The position numbers and the translations under genes are program-made. Shown here one piece after another: positions 26,507 through 35,701 of a stretch of 64,000 bases of DNA. The notes beneath the pieces are model-generated. The model did not search any database, was not told where the DNA came from, and saw only the letters and a list, made by a program, of their open reading frames with translations. Position 1 is the first letter of the stretch. Each line of letters begins with the position of its first letter. The stretch is from CBDBBY01 sp965203215 (GTDB lineage Bacteria; Pseudomonadota; Alphaproteobacteria; Rhodobacterales; Rhodobacteraceae): contig CBDBBY010000001.1 in assembly GCA_965203215.1 (NCBI GenBank), positions 1,364,001 through 1,428,000 on the forward strand. The letters are read 5' to 3'.

Positions 26507-28299
26507 TGGACGGCAGCAAGCCGGACGGAAAAACCGTCGCGGAACATATCGTCGATTTTCTTGAGCGTCGCGAGATTTCCCATGTGTTCGGCCTTTGCGG
26601 TCACACCAACATCGCCGTGCTCGCCGCCCTCGCAGAGAGCCCGATCGACTTCATCACTGTGCGTCACGAGCAGATCGCAAGCCATGCCGCTGATGCTTAC
26701 GCCCGCGTGAAAGGGCGCGCGTCGGTGGTGCTGTCGCACCTATCTCCCGGGTTGACGAATTGCGCCACCGGCGTCGCGAATGCCGCGCTCGACTGCATTC
26801 CGATGGTGGTCATCGCAGGCGACATCCCGACGCATTATTACGGCAAGCACCCGCATCAGGAGGTGAACCTGCATGCCGACGCGGCGCAGTGGGAAATCTA
26901 CCGCCCCTTCGTCAAGCGCGCCTGGCGTGTGGACCGCGCAGATCTGATGGCGGGCATTCTCGAAAAGGCGTTTCATCTGGCCGAAAGCGGTCAACCCGGC
27001 CCGGTGCTCGTCAACGTGCCGATGGATGTTTTCAGCGAAGTGATCCCGTCCGACACCTTTGGCCGCGTGGCGAAGAACACCCGAGCGCTCAAAAAGCCCT
27101 CCATTGAAGACGAAACTGCGCGCGACATTGTCGAGGCGCTTGCCACGTCGCAGAACCCGGTCGCCTATGTCGGCGGTGGCATCCTTCTGGCGCAAGCCAG
27201 CGAGGAGCTTCGCGAGTTTGTTGACCACATGGGCTTGCCGATTGCGCATAGTCTCATGGGCAAGGGTGCGCTGCGCGACGACCACCCGCTGGTGATGGGC
27301 ATGACCGGGTTCTGGGGCACATCGCTTGTCAACCAGACGTGCTTGAATGCCGACATCATTTTTGCCGTCGGCACCCGGTTCAAGGAAGCTGATTGCTCCA
27401 GCTGGTATCCCGGCTACACTTTCGACATCGGGGTCGAGGGCAATGACGCGAAGGTCATTCATATCGACATTGAACCTCAGGAAATCGGCCGCAACTACCC
27501 GACCGAGATCGGCGTGGTCGCAGACGCGAAAGCCGCTCTTCGCGTCCTGACCCGCTTGGCAAAAGAGATGTATCCGGACGGCTTCGCGCGGCCTGAGATG
27601 AAGGCCGAGATCGCCGCGTTCCGCGAGGCTTTCAAGGCATCAAACACCGAGATGCAGACCTCCAACGCCTTCCCGATGATGCCCGAGCGCATCCTCGCTG
27701 ACGCCCGCACAGCATTGCCTGAGGACGCGATCATCACGACGGACGTGGGCTGGAACAAGAACGGTGTCGGCCAGCAGTTCGATATCCTGACCCCAGGCTC
27801 GATCCTGACGCCCGGTGGATTTGCGACGATGGGCTTCGGCCCTCCCGGTGCCATCGGTGCCAAACTGGCGGCCCCGGACCGCGTAGTCATCAGCCTTGTC
27901 GGCGACGGCGGCTTCGGTCAGAATCCTTCGGTGTTGGCCACCGCCGTCGAGCTGGACCTTGGCATCATCTGGCTGGTCATGAACAACAACGCCTTCGGCA
28001 CAATCGCAGGGCTGCAAAAGGCGCACTACGGTCTGACCTACGGCACGACCTTCCCCGGCTCACCCGATGCACCTGCAAACGGTCCGGGCTATGCCGAGAT
28101 CGCGCGGGCCTATGGGGCGGAGGGCGTTCGGATCAGCTCTGCAGATGATCTGCTCCCAGCCTTGCAGGCGGCCATCGCCAGCGGCAAGCCCTCCGTCCTT
28201 GACGTTCCGATGATCAACAACCCGACGCCGACGACGGGCCACTGGAACATTTTGGATATCTACTCGCCTGACAAAGACGTCAGCCACGTCTCGACCTGA
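26506..28299 (+). CDS. Thiamine-diphosphate-dependent enzyme (acetolactate synthase-like)
   Basis: This 597-residue ThDP enzyme has the three standard domains: pyrimidine-binding (1-170), a middle domain (about 190-350) and a pyrophosphate-binding domain (about 380-560). The activating glutamate is E55 (VRHEQIASHAADAYARV). The Mg-ThDP motif starts GDG at 466-468 and ends with NNN about residue 496. Members of this superfamily decarboxylate 2-keto acids, ligate, or hydrolyse cyclic diketones (IolD). With the acylating ALDH next to it, it may release an aldehyde that the ALDH turns into an acyl-CoA. The specific reaction is not readable. Confidence 0.85.
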   Translation: MDGSKPDGKTVAEHIVDFLERREISHVFGLCGHTNIAVLAALAESPIDFITVRHEQIASHAADAYARVKGRASVVLSHLSPGLTNCATGVANAALDCIPMVVIAGDIPTHYYGKHPHQEVNLHADAAQWEIYRPFVKRAWRVDRADLMAGILEKAFHLAESGQPGPVLVNVPMDVFSEVIPSDTFGRVAKNTRALKKPSIEDETARDIVEALATSQNPVAYVGGGILLAQASEELREFVDHMGLPIAHSLMGKGALRDDHPLVMGMTGFWGTSLVNQTCLNADIIFAVGTRFKEADCSSWYPGYTFDIGVEGNDAKVIHIDIEPQEIGRNYPTEIGVVADAKAALRVLTRLAKEMYPDGFARPEMKAEIAAFREAFKASNTEMQTSNAFPMMPERILADARTALPEDAIITTDVGWNKNGVGQQFDILTPGSILTPGGFATMGFGPPGAIGAKLAAPDRVVISLVGDGGFGQNPSVLATAVELDLGIIWLVMNNNAFGTIAGLQKAHYGLTYGTTFPGSPDAPANGPGYAEIARAYGAEGVRISSADDLLPALQAAIASGKPSVLDVPMINNPTPTTGHWNILDIYSPDKDVSHVST

Positions 28300-28356
28300 A
28301 CCCCATCCGGACGCGGACATCATTCAGTGCCCCGTTCACGCCTTAAAGGAACGCCC

Positions 28357-28764
28357 ATGTTCAATTCGATTCTGATCCCCGTCGCCCTGGACCACGATGT
28401 TGATTTTACCTCCATCATCGCAACGGCGCGACGGCTCCTTGCAGATGGTGGCAAAATGACGCTTGTTGCAGTCGTTGAAGACATCCCGGACTATGTCGCC
28501 GAATACGCCGCCGTCAAACCGGCCGAGCATCTGCTTGAAGACATCAAGCAGCGTCTGCGCGCCCTGTCCAAGGAACAGGAAGATCTAGAAATCGCCGTGC
28601 TGTCAGGCAAGCCGGGCGTCGCAATCCCGGATCTCGCATCCGAGACGAGCGCCGACTTGATTGTCATCAACTCGCATAAACCCGGCGTCGAAGACTACTT
28701 TCTCGGCTCAACAGCCTCGCGCGTCGTGCGGCGGTCTCACTGTGCCGTGCTTGTTTTGAGATAA
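28357..28764 (+). CDS. Universal stress protein (UspA family)
   Basis: This is a 135-residue single-domain UspA protein. The start at 28357 follows an AAAGGA site. The N-terminal strand is FNSILIPVALD and the C-terminal nucleotide-binding loop is GSTASRVVRRSHCAVLVL, which fits the ATP-binding G-2x-G-9x-G(S/T) pattern only partly. UspA genes often end catabolic operons for organosulfonates and C2 compounds in marine alphaproteobacteria. Here one closes the island. Confidence 0.88.
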   Translation: MFNSILIPVALDHDVDFTSIIATARRLLADGGKMTLVAVVEDIPDYVAEYAAVKPAEHLLEDIKQRLRALSKEQEDLEIAVLSGKPGVAIPDLASETSADLIVINSHKPGVEDYFLGSTASRVVRRSHCAVLVLR

Positions 28765-28784
28765 GGTTTCCTTGGACCTTTCCA

Positions 28785-29027
28785 TTAGTGGTCTTTCGGG
28801 TAGGTGTGCATTGCCCATAAGGTAGTGTCCGCAAGAAAACCCTTCAAGCTCCGACTGCCGAAGGCACCGATCTTCGGTCGCGGCTGCCTTCGGCGCTCGC
28901 AGATGAACTCCGTCGCACCGGACCGCAAAACCTTCCGGACCGTCGTGCGCGGCACACCCAAATCCCGGCTGATCCCCTTGATCGAAAGGCCCTGCCGTAT
29001 CTTCCCGATCTCGTCCACTCCAAGCAT
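28785..29027 (-). pseudogene. IS21-family IstA N-terminal remnant
   Basis: About 60 residues of an IS21 transposase N-terminus remain: VDEIGKIRQGLSIKGISRDL, then VPRTTVRKVLRSGATEF and RRRQPRPKIG. The helix-turn-helix is intact, but the whole catalytic domain and istB are missing. It differs from the intact IstA at 9511, so it stems from another IS21 lineage. It marks the seam between the catabolic island and the phosphate-ester operon. Confidence 0.75.
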
Positions 29028-29135
29028 CCCCCGCCTTGCTCTTCCGAATCACCTAAAGAGCAGTTGAACACACATCGAAAGAGAATCAGATTTGAACGCT
29101 GATCGTGTGCCAAAGAGGCACTTTTGCATGCCGAT

Positions 29136-30797
29136 TCACAAATCGCTTGCAAGACGGCTTTCGAGAAGCTCTCCGTGCTCTTTCAGAAGCGGATAGGCGA
29201 TCATGGCGAACGCGGTGTTAAGCATCTTCAGGGATCTCAGAAGGTCTATGTGGATTGCGCTGGTTTCGATCGATTCGGGCTGTCCCTGACGCAGCCGGGT
29301 GAGGTGCTTGCGTTCCAGCGACTGTTCAATGTCCCGGATCATTTCCTTCTGCTCGACAAGTTCGCGCGCGGCACCGATGTCTTCCGACATCAGAACGGCA
29401 ATGCCCTGCTGGACATTCCTGAGGACCTGATCGTAAAAATTCGTCAATTCGCGCCAGCCTTCGTCCGAAAAGCTGGTCTTTTCGATGTGCATTCTTCGCG
29501 CCAAACCGGTCATCTTTCGTGCGATGACGTCCGCACCGGAGTCGAGGTTCACCGCCACGTCCGCCAGGTCAAAAGCGCGAGTTCCGGTATCTTCCTTGGG
29601 GTCGTTGCTTCGAATGCCGGAAAGATAGACGCGCAAGTCGAGCGACATGCGGGATATGTCGCTTTGCTCCTTGCGCAGTCTTTGGACGATGGCGTCGTCG
29701 TAGCTGCCAAAAAGCTCCATGGCGTCGCGCAGCATGATCTCGATACGGTTCCCCATTTCGACCAGCTCGCGCTGGGCGCAGGCAAAGGCGCGAGACGGCT
29801 GGTTCCGGACTGCGTGATCAAGCGCAGAACGGCCGTTGCCTTTGGCTCCGGTGCCGCCGTTGCCGGCGATGACCAGTTTGGCAAGTTGCATCGACGGCGT
29901 CAGAATCAACATTCCGCCGAGCAGCAGCACAAAGTTGAACGCGAGGTGAAGGTTGAGCACCTGTTGCTGCGCCGACACCCCCGGAATCACGACGCCGATG
30001 TCTATATGAAACAGCAGAGGAAGCGCGATGCAGGCTCCGCCGCCGCGCAAAATCAGATTGGCCAGAACGACCCGCCGAGCTGTGACCTCGGCATGAAGTG
30101 TCAGTGCAAACGCAATGAAGGCACCGCCCAAATTGGCCCCGAGAACCATTGCGAAAGCCGCCTGCAATGGAAGCAATTCCTGAGCCGCAAGCGTTGAGAA
30201 GAGAAGAACCGCGGCCACGCTGGAATGAACAAGCCAGGCGAAAATGGCTGCAAGAACGAATGCCGTGATCAGGTCGCCCGAGAGATAAACCATGACCGAC
30301 TTGGCCGCATCGCTGCCTGATAGGGGAGCGCTTGCCTCGCCGATCAGGTCGAGCGACAGAAAGATCAGCGCCAGCCCGATCAATATCCGTCCGATCTGGC
30401 GCAAGCTGCGTCGTGAACTGCGCAGGAAGAACAGCACCCCGACCAGAAGTAGAATCGGGGTCAGCACCGATATGCGCGTCGTCAGGATCTGAACAACGAT
30501 GGCCGAACCGAGGTCCGCACCAAGGATAACCGCAAGCCCCGCCGCACCTCCGATTGTGCCGGCAGCCATAAGCCCGGCCAGAAGCAACGCTACGGCTGTG
30601 GAACTTTGAAGAAGAACGGCGGCGGCCGCACCAGTCGTCGCGGCAGAGATCCGATTGCTTGTCGAGCGTCGAAGCCAAAACCTGAGGTGACCACCGAGGG
30701 CGCGTTTGAAACCGGTGCGCACAAGGCGAACCGCCCAGATCAAAAGGGCGGCGGCGGCCGCAAGATTCAATGTGATAAGAATCGGGGATTGTTCCAT
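29136..30797 (-). CDS. Na+/phosphate cotransporter family protein with PhoU-like domain
   Basis: This 553-residue membrane protein belongs to the NptA/YjbB family. Two inverted Na/Pi repeats are seen. The first carries the LLQSSTAVALL motif (about residues 62-72). The second reads VHSSVAAVLLFSTLAAQELL, with His in place of the usual Gln. After about residue 330 a helical PhoU-like domain follows. E. coli YjbB exports phosphate, and this protein may do the same when organophosphates are consumed. It is the last gene of the operon read from 36474 leftward. Confidence 0.88.
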   Translation of the reverse strand: MEQSPILITLNLAAAAALLIWAVRLVRTGFKRALGGHLRFWLRRSTSNRISAATTGAAAAVLLQSSTAVALLLAGLMAAGTIGGAAGLAVILGADLGSAIVVQILTTRISVLTPILLLVGVLFFLRSSRRSLRQIGRILIGLALIFLSLDLIGEASAPLSGSDAAKSVMVYLSGDLITAFVLAAIFAWLVHSSVAAVLLFSTLAAQELLPLQAAFAMVLGANLGGAFIAFALTLHAEVTARRVVLANLILRGGGACIALPLLFHIDIGVVIPGVSAQQQVLNLHLAFNFVLLLGGMLILTPSMQLAKLVIAGNGGTGAKGNGRSALDHAVRNQPSRAFACAQRELVEMGNRIEIMLRDAMELFGSYDDAIVQRLRKEQSDISRMSLDLRVYLSGIRSNDPKEDTGTRAFDLADVAVNLDSGADVIARKMTGLARRMHIEKTSFSDEGWRELTNFYDQVLRNVQQGIAVLMSEDIGAARELVEQKEMIRDIEQSLERKHLTRLRQGQPESIETSAIHIDLLRSLKMLNTAFAMIAYPLLKEHGELLESRLASDL

Positions 30798-30808
30798 ATC
30801 CGCGTCGC

Positions 30809-31606
30809 CTAGAATGAAAAGGGACCATCGGCAGGGTCAAGCGGTACGGCACTCCAAAGCCCGTTGCGGCCTGAGTCGATGACGGCGCAACCGACTGGGC
30901 CAGTAAAGAATCCCACCGGCGCATCCATCCGCCGATCTAGTGCAAAAGCACTACAAATCGCCGGCGCCGTTGCCACGCGATGATGCTTGATCTGCCCGTG
31001 ATGCACGCCGTGAACATGCCCAGCCAGCAGTGTGACGGAGCTTGGCACATCCGCCAGAACGGCATGCAGCGCGGCGGCATTTTCCAACCCGATGACATCA
31101 ATGAACCGGATGCCCGTATTGGTGGGTGGGTGATGCAACGCAACGACGATAGGGCCAGTTCCCGCACCGGCCAAGGCGTCGACAAGCAGATCCATGCTTT
31201 CGTCACGGAGTAGACCACCACCCTGACCTTCAACCAGCGTGTCGAGGCCAATGAGAAGGGTATCTCCCACCGTCGTCGCCCAATCAATGAGGCCCGCCTT
31301 CGGCATCTCGGCAATATCTGCAAAAGCCGCGCGCATCGGCTCGCGGGCGTCGTGGTTGCCGGGCACAACGAACAGCGGCAGCCCAAGCCGGTCCAGTTCC
31401 GCCCTCGCCAATGCATAGCTGTCCGGGCTGCCATCGTCGCTGACGTCACCGGTAACCAGCACGGCGTCGATCGGGTCGAGGGCAGCGCGCATCGCGATCA
31501 GCCGGTCTATCGCCGTCCTGAGAATGACGCGAGTGTCAAGCACGCCCGAAGCGAGCGCGCCTTCCTTTACAACATGCAAGTCTGTCAGCTGCAGAAAGCG
31601 TGCCAT
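30809..31606 (-). CDS. Metallophosphoesterase, cyclic/glycerophosphodiesterase-like (GpdQ/CpdA type)
   Basis: This 265-residue calcineurin-like phosphoesterase has all five metal motifs: LTDLHV (D8, H10), VTGDVSDDGS, VPGNHDA, VALHHPP and AGHVHGVHHG. Members of this branch hydrolyse phosphodiesters such as glycerophosphodiesters or cAMP. It has no signal peptide and is therefore cytoplasmic. It lies three bases after the second permease gene and is co-transcribed with the transporter, so it probably acts on the imported compound. Confidence 0.88.
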   Translation of the reverse strand: MARFLQLTDLHVVKEGALASGVLDTRVILRTAIDRLIAMRAALDPIDAVLVTGDVSDDGSPDSYALARAELDRLGLPLFVVPGNHDAREPMRAAFADIAEMPKAGLIDWATTVGDTLLIGLDTLVEGQGGGLLRDESMDLLVDALAGAGTGPIVVALHHPPTNTGIRFIDVIGLENAAALHAVLADVPSSVTLLAGHVHGVHHGQIKHHRVATAPAICSAFALDRRMDAPVGFFTGPVGCAVIDSGRNGLWSAVPLDPADGPFSF

Positions 31607-31609
31607 TTC

Positions 31610-32419
31610 TCACTTGATCCCGGCACGGAGGAAGGCCTGTACAAACTGGCGCTGGAAGATCAGGAACGCGATGAGAAGCGGTGCCACGGACATCATCGTG
31701 GCTGCGGAGATTACGCTGATGTCCACACCGTTTTCCGGTGCGCCGAAGATCGAAAGACCCACGGTAAGTGGCCGCGTATCCGGCGAGTTGGTCACGATGA
31801 GCGGCCAGAGGAAGTTGTTCCAGTGTGTCGAGACCGAAACCAACGCATAGGCCAGGTATGTGGGACGCGCGAGCGGCACGTAGACACGCCAGAGAATGCC
31901 GAACCAGCCGCAGCCTTCGACCCGGGCCGCTTCATGCAACTCGATTGGCACGCCCTTGAACGCCTGGCGCATAAGGAAGATACCGAAAGCCGAAGCCATG
32001 TAAGGCATCCCCACGCCAAGGATTGTATCGAACAGGCCCAGCCGCGAGACCATCGCGTAGTTCTCGACGATCAACACTTCGGGCAGGATGAAAAGCTGCA
32101 TCAGAACCAGGATGAACACGAAATCTCGGCCCGGAAACCGCACCTGTGCGAACGCGAACCCGGCGAGCGTGGTGACAACGAACTGTCCGATCAGGATCAC
32201 CGTCACCAGAAGGAAAGTGTTCACGAAATATCTGAACCAGGGCGCACCGTCCCAGGCGGTGCGAAAGTTTTCGAGTATCCAGGGCGAGGTGACGTTGAAG
32301 TTGACTGCATCCGAGGTGGAGTGGAAGGCCGCCCAAAAAGCGAATACCAGCGGCGAGACCCAGATGAGCGCAAGCAAAAGTGCGCCAAAAGCTTCGATAT
32401 GCCGGGATAGGCCGCTCAT
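31610..32419 (-). CDS. Carbohydrate ABC transporter permease (MalG/UgpE type)
   Basis: This is a 269-residue inner-membrane permease with six helices. The EAA loop (coupling to the ATPase) is ELHEAARVEGCGWFGILWRV. The start at 32419 (MSGLSRH) overlaps the end of the partner permease by four bases; the longer frame to 32704 is only a shadow of that gene. With its neighbours it forms a Ugp-like importer. Confidence 0.9.
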   Translation of the reverse strand: MSGLSRHIEAFGALLLALIWVSPLVFAFWAAFHSTSDAVNFNVTSPWILENFRTAWDGAPWFRYFVNTFLLVTVILIGQFVVTTLAGFAFAQVRFPGRDFVFILVLMQLFILPEVLIVENYAMVSRLGLFDTILGVGMPYMASAFGIFLMRQAFKGVPIELHEAARVEGCGWFGILWRVYVPLARPTYLAYALVSVSTHWNNFLWPLIVTNSPDTRPLTVGLSIFGAPENGVDISVISAATMMSVAPLLIAFLIFQRQFVQAFLRAGIK

Positions 32420-33309
32420 CGGTAATGGATCCGCTTGTCGAGAATGGTGAATTTGATGCCTGCGACCACGCCCAGCACGATGAGCACGAGAATTGTCATC
32501 GCCGCTGCATGCGGTGCGTCGAAAAAGGCAAATGCCATTTCCCAGATGTAATAAAGGATCAGTTTCGATGCGTCGTTCGGCCCGCCTTTGGTCAGGATAA
32601 ACAGGTGGTCGATCAGCTTCACTGAATTGATCAATGCGTTGACCAATATGAAGAGCGTTGTCGGCATTAAAAGCGGAAGCACGATGCGGCGGGTATAGGT
32701 CCAACGGCTGGCGCCTTCGATATCGGCGGCTTCCTTCAGGTCTTCAGGGATCGTTTGCAAGGCTGCCAGATAGAAAATCATGAAGAACCCGGCCTCTTTC
32801 CAGATCGTAACGATGATGACCGCCCAAAGCGCTGTTCCGGGCTGGCCGAGCCAGTTGATGCTTGGCAGTCCGAACAGGCTGCCGATCTGGTCCAGAACAC
32901 CAAGCCCAGGCGTGTAGAAGAACAGCCAGAGGTTTGCGGCCGCGATCATCGGCAGGACGGTCGGCGTGAAATAGGCGGTGCGCACAAAACCGCGCGCCGG
33001 GATCTTGGAGTTCGCCCAAAGCGCCATGGCCAGAGCAATGGCGATCGAGATCGGGATGGTGGCGCCTGCATAGATCAGGTTATTGGTCACCACTTTCCAA
33101 AATGTCGGATCGGCAAAAAGGTCGGCATAGTTTTCACCTCCGACGTATTCGCTGGGTCGCCGCCGTGTGCGGCGGCTGAAAAGACTGGTCCAGAGCGTTG
33201 CGAGCGACGGGTAAAAGGCGAAGGTCGTCAGAAGGATCATTGCGGGAGACAGAAGTATCCAGCCATAGATCGCCTGCCGGCGACGCTCGATATTCAAACG
33301 TACAGCCAT
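32416..33309 (-). CDS. Carbohydrate ABC transporter permease (MalF/UgpA type)
   Basis: This is a 297-residue inner-membrane permease with six helices and the EAA loop DLKEAADIEGASRWTYTRRI. It pairs with the permease at 31610. It follows the binding-protein gene after a stable hairpin (33330-33357). Confidence 0.9.
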   Translation of the reverse strand: MAVRLNIERRRQAIYGWILLSPAMILLTTFAFYPSLATLWTSLFSRRTRRRPSEYVGGENYADLFADPTFWKVVTNNLIYAGATIPISIAIALAMALWANSKIPARGFVRTAYFTPTVLPMIAAANLWLFFYTPGLGVLDQIGSLFGLPSINWLGQPGTALWAVIIVTIWKEAGFFMIFYLAALQTIPEDLKEAADIEGASRWTYTRRIVLPLLMPTTLFILVNALINSVKLIDHLFILTKGGPNDASKLILYYIWEMAFAFFDAPHAAAMTILVLIVLGVVAGIKFTILDKRIHYR

Positions 33310-33329
33310 TCTGCGGGCCCGCGATGGAA

Positions 33330-33357
33330 CGGGCGCCCGGAACTGTCCGGACGCCCG
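33330..33357 (-). terminator. Intra-operon hairpin after the binding-protein gene
   Basis: A 12-base-pair stem with one G-T wobble (CGGGCGCCCGGA against TCCGGACGCCCG on the plus strand) closes a 4-base loop. No T-run follows in the direction of transcription, so it is more likely a processing or attenuation hairpin that raises binding-protein mRNA over permease mRNA than a full terminator. Confidence 0.65.
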
Positions 33358-33364
33358 AGGTTTT

Positions 33365-34621
33365 TTACTGGTAGTCGCGCAACAGACGGGCAGCAGCAGC
33401 CTGGGCCTCGGCCAAGGCGTCGACGGGCGATTTGGAGCCAGTCAACGCTGCTTGAATCGCGTTGTTCAGACCTTCGCGCACACGGGCGGTCTCGAAGGTC
33501 GAAAACTCGGCCACAGCGTTTTCAAGCTGGTTGCGCGCCACAAGCGCAGGCGGAAACTCCTCTGTGTATGCCATCAGCGCTTCGGTTTCATAGGCGGCTG
33601 GCGACACGCCCATATAGCCTGTCTTGATCGACCAAGTCGCGGCCTGTTCGGGCGCGGTCATGAACTCGATCAGCTTGAGTGCTGCGGCTTTTTCCTCAGG
33701 CGACGTGTCCTTGAACACGTAGAAATTGCCGCCGCCTGTCGGCGACCCTGGGCGCACGTTGGCGGGAAGTTCCGCGACCCCGAAATCGAAGCTCGCATTG
33801 TTCTTGACCGCCGTCAGGTTGCCGGTGGAATGCCACATCATGGCCGTCTGCCCTTCAAGGAAGGCTTGGCGCAGCGTGCCCCATTCGACGGTCCCCGTGG
33901 GCATTATCCCGTGTTCCTGGCTTAGCGATAGCCAGAACGCCAGCGTATCGACCACCGCGTCGTCGTCGAAATAGGTTGTTAGCCCGTCATTTGACATCAC
34001 TTCCTTGCCGTTTTGGATCGCCAGCGCCTGGAACATCCAGTAGGGATAACCGGTTGACGGGATCATCAGGCCATAGGTGCCGTCTTTGGTCAGCGCCTTG
34101 CCCATGCTGATCAGCTCGTCCCAAGTCGCGGGCGGGCTTTCAGGATCAAGCCCGGCCTCGCGGAACTTTTCCTTGTTGTAATAGGCAACGATCGTCGAGC
34201 GCTGGAACGGAATGCCCCAGGTCTTGCCCTCGATCCGGCTGTTGGCCATGAGCGCCGGGTAAAAGCTATCAAGCCAGTCCGGATTGACGCCTTCAATATC
34301 CTCGAAGGCCACCACAAGATCCTGCTCGATCAGGTCGTAGGCGTCGATCGAAAACATGACCGCCAGCTGCGCCGGTTCTCCCGAGGCCAGCGCCGAAAGC
34401 GCGCGGACTCGTGTGTCGTCATAGTTGCCCGAATAGATCGCGTCGACCTTGATGTCGGGGTTGGCGGCCTCAAAATCCGCGACGATGCCATCCACCACTT
34501 CGGTCAGCGCGCCGCCGACCGCAATCGGGTAGTACATCGTCAGTTCCGTCTCCGCCGCCGCCGACGCGGCAAGCGCGGCCGCCGATACGGCGGCCAATCC
34601 GAGTTTCCTAAATGCGTTCAT
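33365..34621 (-). CDS. ABC transporter substrate-binding protein (UgpB-like, extracellular family 1)
   Basis: This 418-residue periplasmic receptor has a signal peptide (MNAFRKLGLAAVSAAALAAS, processed near residue 23). The mature part starts TELTMYYPIAVGGALTEVVD, close to the G3P-binding UgpB pattern, and later has PTGGGNFYVFKDTS with the GG loop typical of the family. The ligand may be glycerol-3-phosphate or another glycerol-containing phosphodiester, judging from the enzymes in the operon. The sequence alone does not decide it. Confidence 0.9.
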   Translation of the reverse strand: MNAFRKLGLAAVSAAALAASAAAETELTMYYPIAVGGALTEVVDGIVADFEAANPDIKVDAIYSGNYDDTRVRALSALASGEPAQLAVMFSIDAYDLIEQDLVVAFEDIEGVNPDWLDSFYPALMANSRIEGKTWGIPFQRSTIVAYYNKEKFREAGLDPESPPATWDELISMGKALTKDGTYGLMIPSTGYPYWMFQALAIQNGKEVMSNDGLTTYFDDDAVVDTLAFWLSLSQEHGIMPTGTVEWGTLRQAFLEGQTAMMWHSTGNLTAVKNNASFDFGVAELPANVRPGSPTGGGNFYVFKDTSPEEKAAALKLIEFMTAPEQAATWSIKTGYMGVSPAAYETEALMAYTEEFPPALVARNQLENAVAEFSTFETARVREGLNNAIQAALTGSKSPVDALAEAQAAAARLLRDYQ

Positions 34622-34651
34622 CTTCTTTGCTCCTTAGATGTGCGTTTGAGG

Positions 34652-35701
34652 TTAGTTTTGATTCGCAGGTTTCCCTGCTCGCTGCGCGAGCCTTCGGCCC
34701 GCAGAGTCGAAGAAATGCAGGTCGGCGTCGGCAAAGGATATCTCCAAGTCCTCGCCCGTCGGAATGTGCCTGACACCCGGCAGGCTGACGGTCAGTCCTG
34801 TAGCTGCAGGATGTGTCAGCCCGATGAAGGTTTCCGACCCCAGAAACTCGCATTCCGAGACCTTGCAGGTCAGCCGGCCCGCTCCGGCATCGGCCAACTG
34901 GACATTTTCGGCCCGGAGACCAATCCGGGCCGCGTCGGCAAAGCCGGGCAAGGCCGCCCCCTCGATCAGCGCCATCGGCGGCGCGCCGACGAATTCGGCA
35001 ACGAAGGTATTTTCAGGTTTGTAGTAAAGCTCTTCCGGCGTGCCGGTCTGCTGAATGTGGCCGTCTTTCATCAGGACGACCATGTCAGCCATGCTCATTG
35101 CCTCGGTCTGGTCGTGGGTGACGTAGACCACGGTGATCCCCAGATCGATCTGAAGTTTCTTGATGTCCTTGCGCACCGATGCGCGCAGCTTGGCGTCAAG
35201 ATTCGAAAGCGGCTCATCCATCAAGCACAACGGCTGGTTTGCGACGATGGCGCGGGCAAGGGCGACGCGCTGCCGCTGGCCGCCCGACAATTCGCCGGGC
35301 TTTCGATTTTCGAAGCCCGTAAGCCCTGTAATCTCAAGCGCGCGGGCCAGTTTCTTGCGCCGGTCCGCGGCGCCGACTTTGCGCACTTTCAACCCGAACA
35401 CCACGTTCTCGGCCACGCTCAGGTGCGGGAACAAAGCGTAGGACTGGAACACCATTGACAGATTGCGCTCGGAAGGCGCCGCTGTCGTCACATCGCGCTC
35501 GTCGATTGTGATCCGGCCCTCGTCAGGTAGTTCCAATCCGGACAGCAGCCTTAGCGTCGTGGATTTCCCGCAGCCCGACGGTCCCAGCAGCGCGACGAAG
35601 GCACCGCGCCGGATCGACAGCGAAACGCCTTCGACTCCAAGATGGCCATTCCAACGCTTGGCGACGTTGTCGACGCGCACGAATGTGTCGATCGCGGTCA
35701 T
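34652..35701 (-). CDS. ABC transporter ATP-binding protein (UgpC/MalK type)
   Basis: This 349-residue ATPase has Walker A GPSGCGKST (about 38-46), signature LSGGQRQRVALARAI, Walker B LCLMDEPLSNLDAKLR, and a C-terminal TOBE/regulatory domain after about residue 240. It energises the permease pair. It overlaps the DeoR gene by four bases, unusual in that the regulator leads the transporter operon directly. Confidence 0.93.
   Translation of the reverse strand: MTAIDTFVRVDNVAKRWNGHLGVEGVSLSIRRGAFVALLGPSGCGKSTTLRLLSGLELPDEGRITIDERDVTTAAPSERNLSMVFQSYALFPHLSVAENVVFGLKVRKVGAADRRKKLARALEITGLTGFENRKPGELSGGQRQRVALARAIVANQPLCLMDEPLSNLDAKLRASVRKDIKKLQIDLGITVVYVTHDQTEAMSMADMVVLMKDGHIQQTGTPEELYYKPENTFVAEFVGAPPMALIEGAALPGFADAARIGLRAENVQLADAGAGRLTCKVSECEFLGSETFIGLTHPAATGLTVSLPGVRHIPTGEDLEISFADADLHFFDSAGRRLAQRAGKPANQN

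Noticed and set aside
25097..28764. Assignment of the ALDH, ThDP enzyme and UspA as a sulfonate (taurine/sulfoacetaldehyde) pathway
   Set aside because: The ALDH resembles SauS and UspA is common in such operons, but the ThDP enzyme lacks the Xsc-like N-terminal pattern, and there is no phosphotransacetylase, sulfite exporter or taurine gene.
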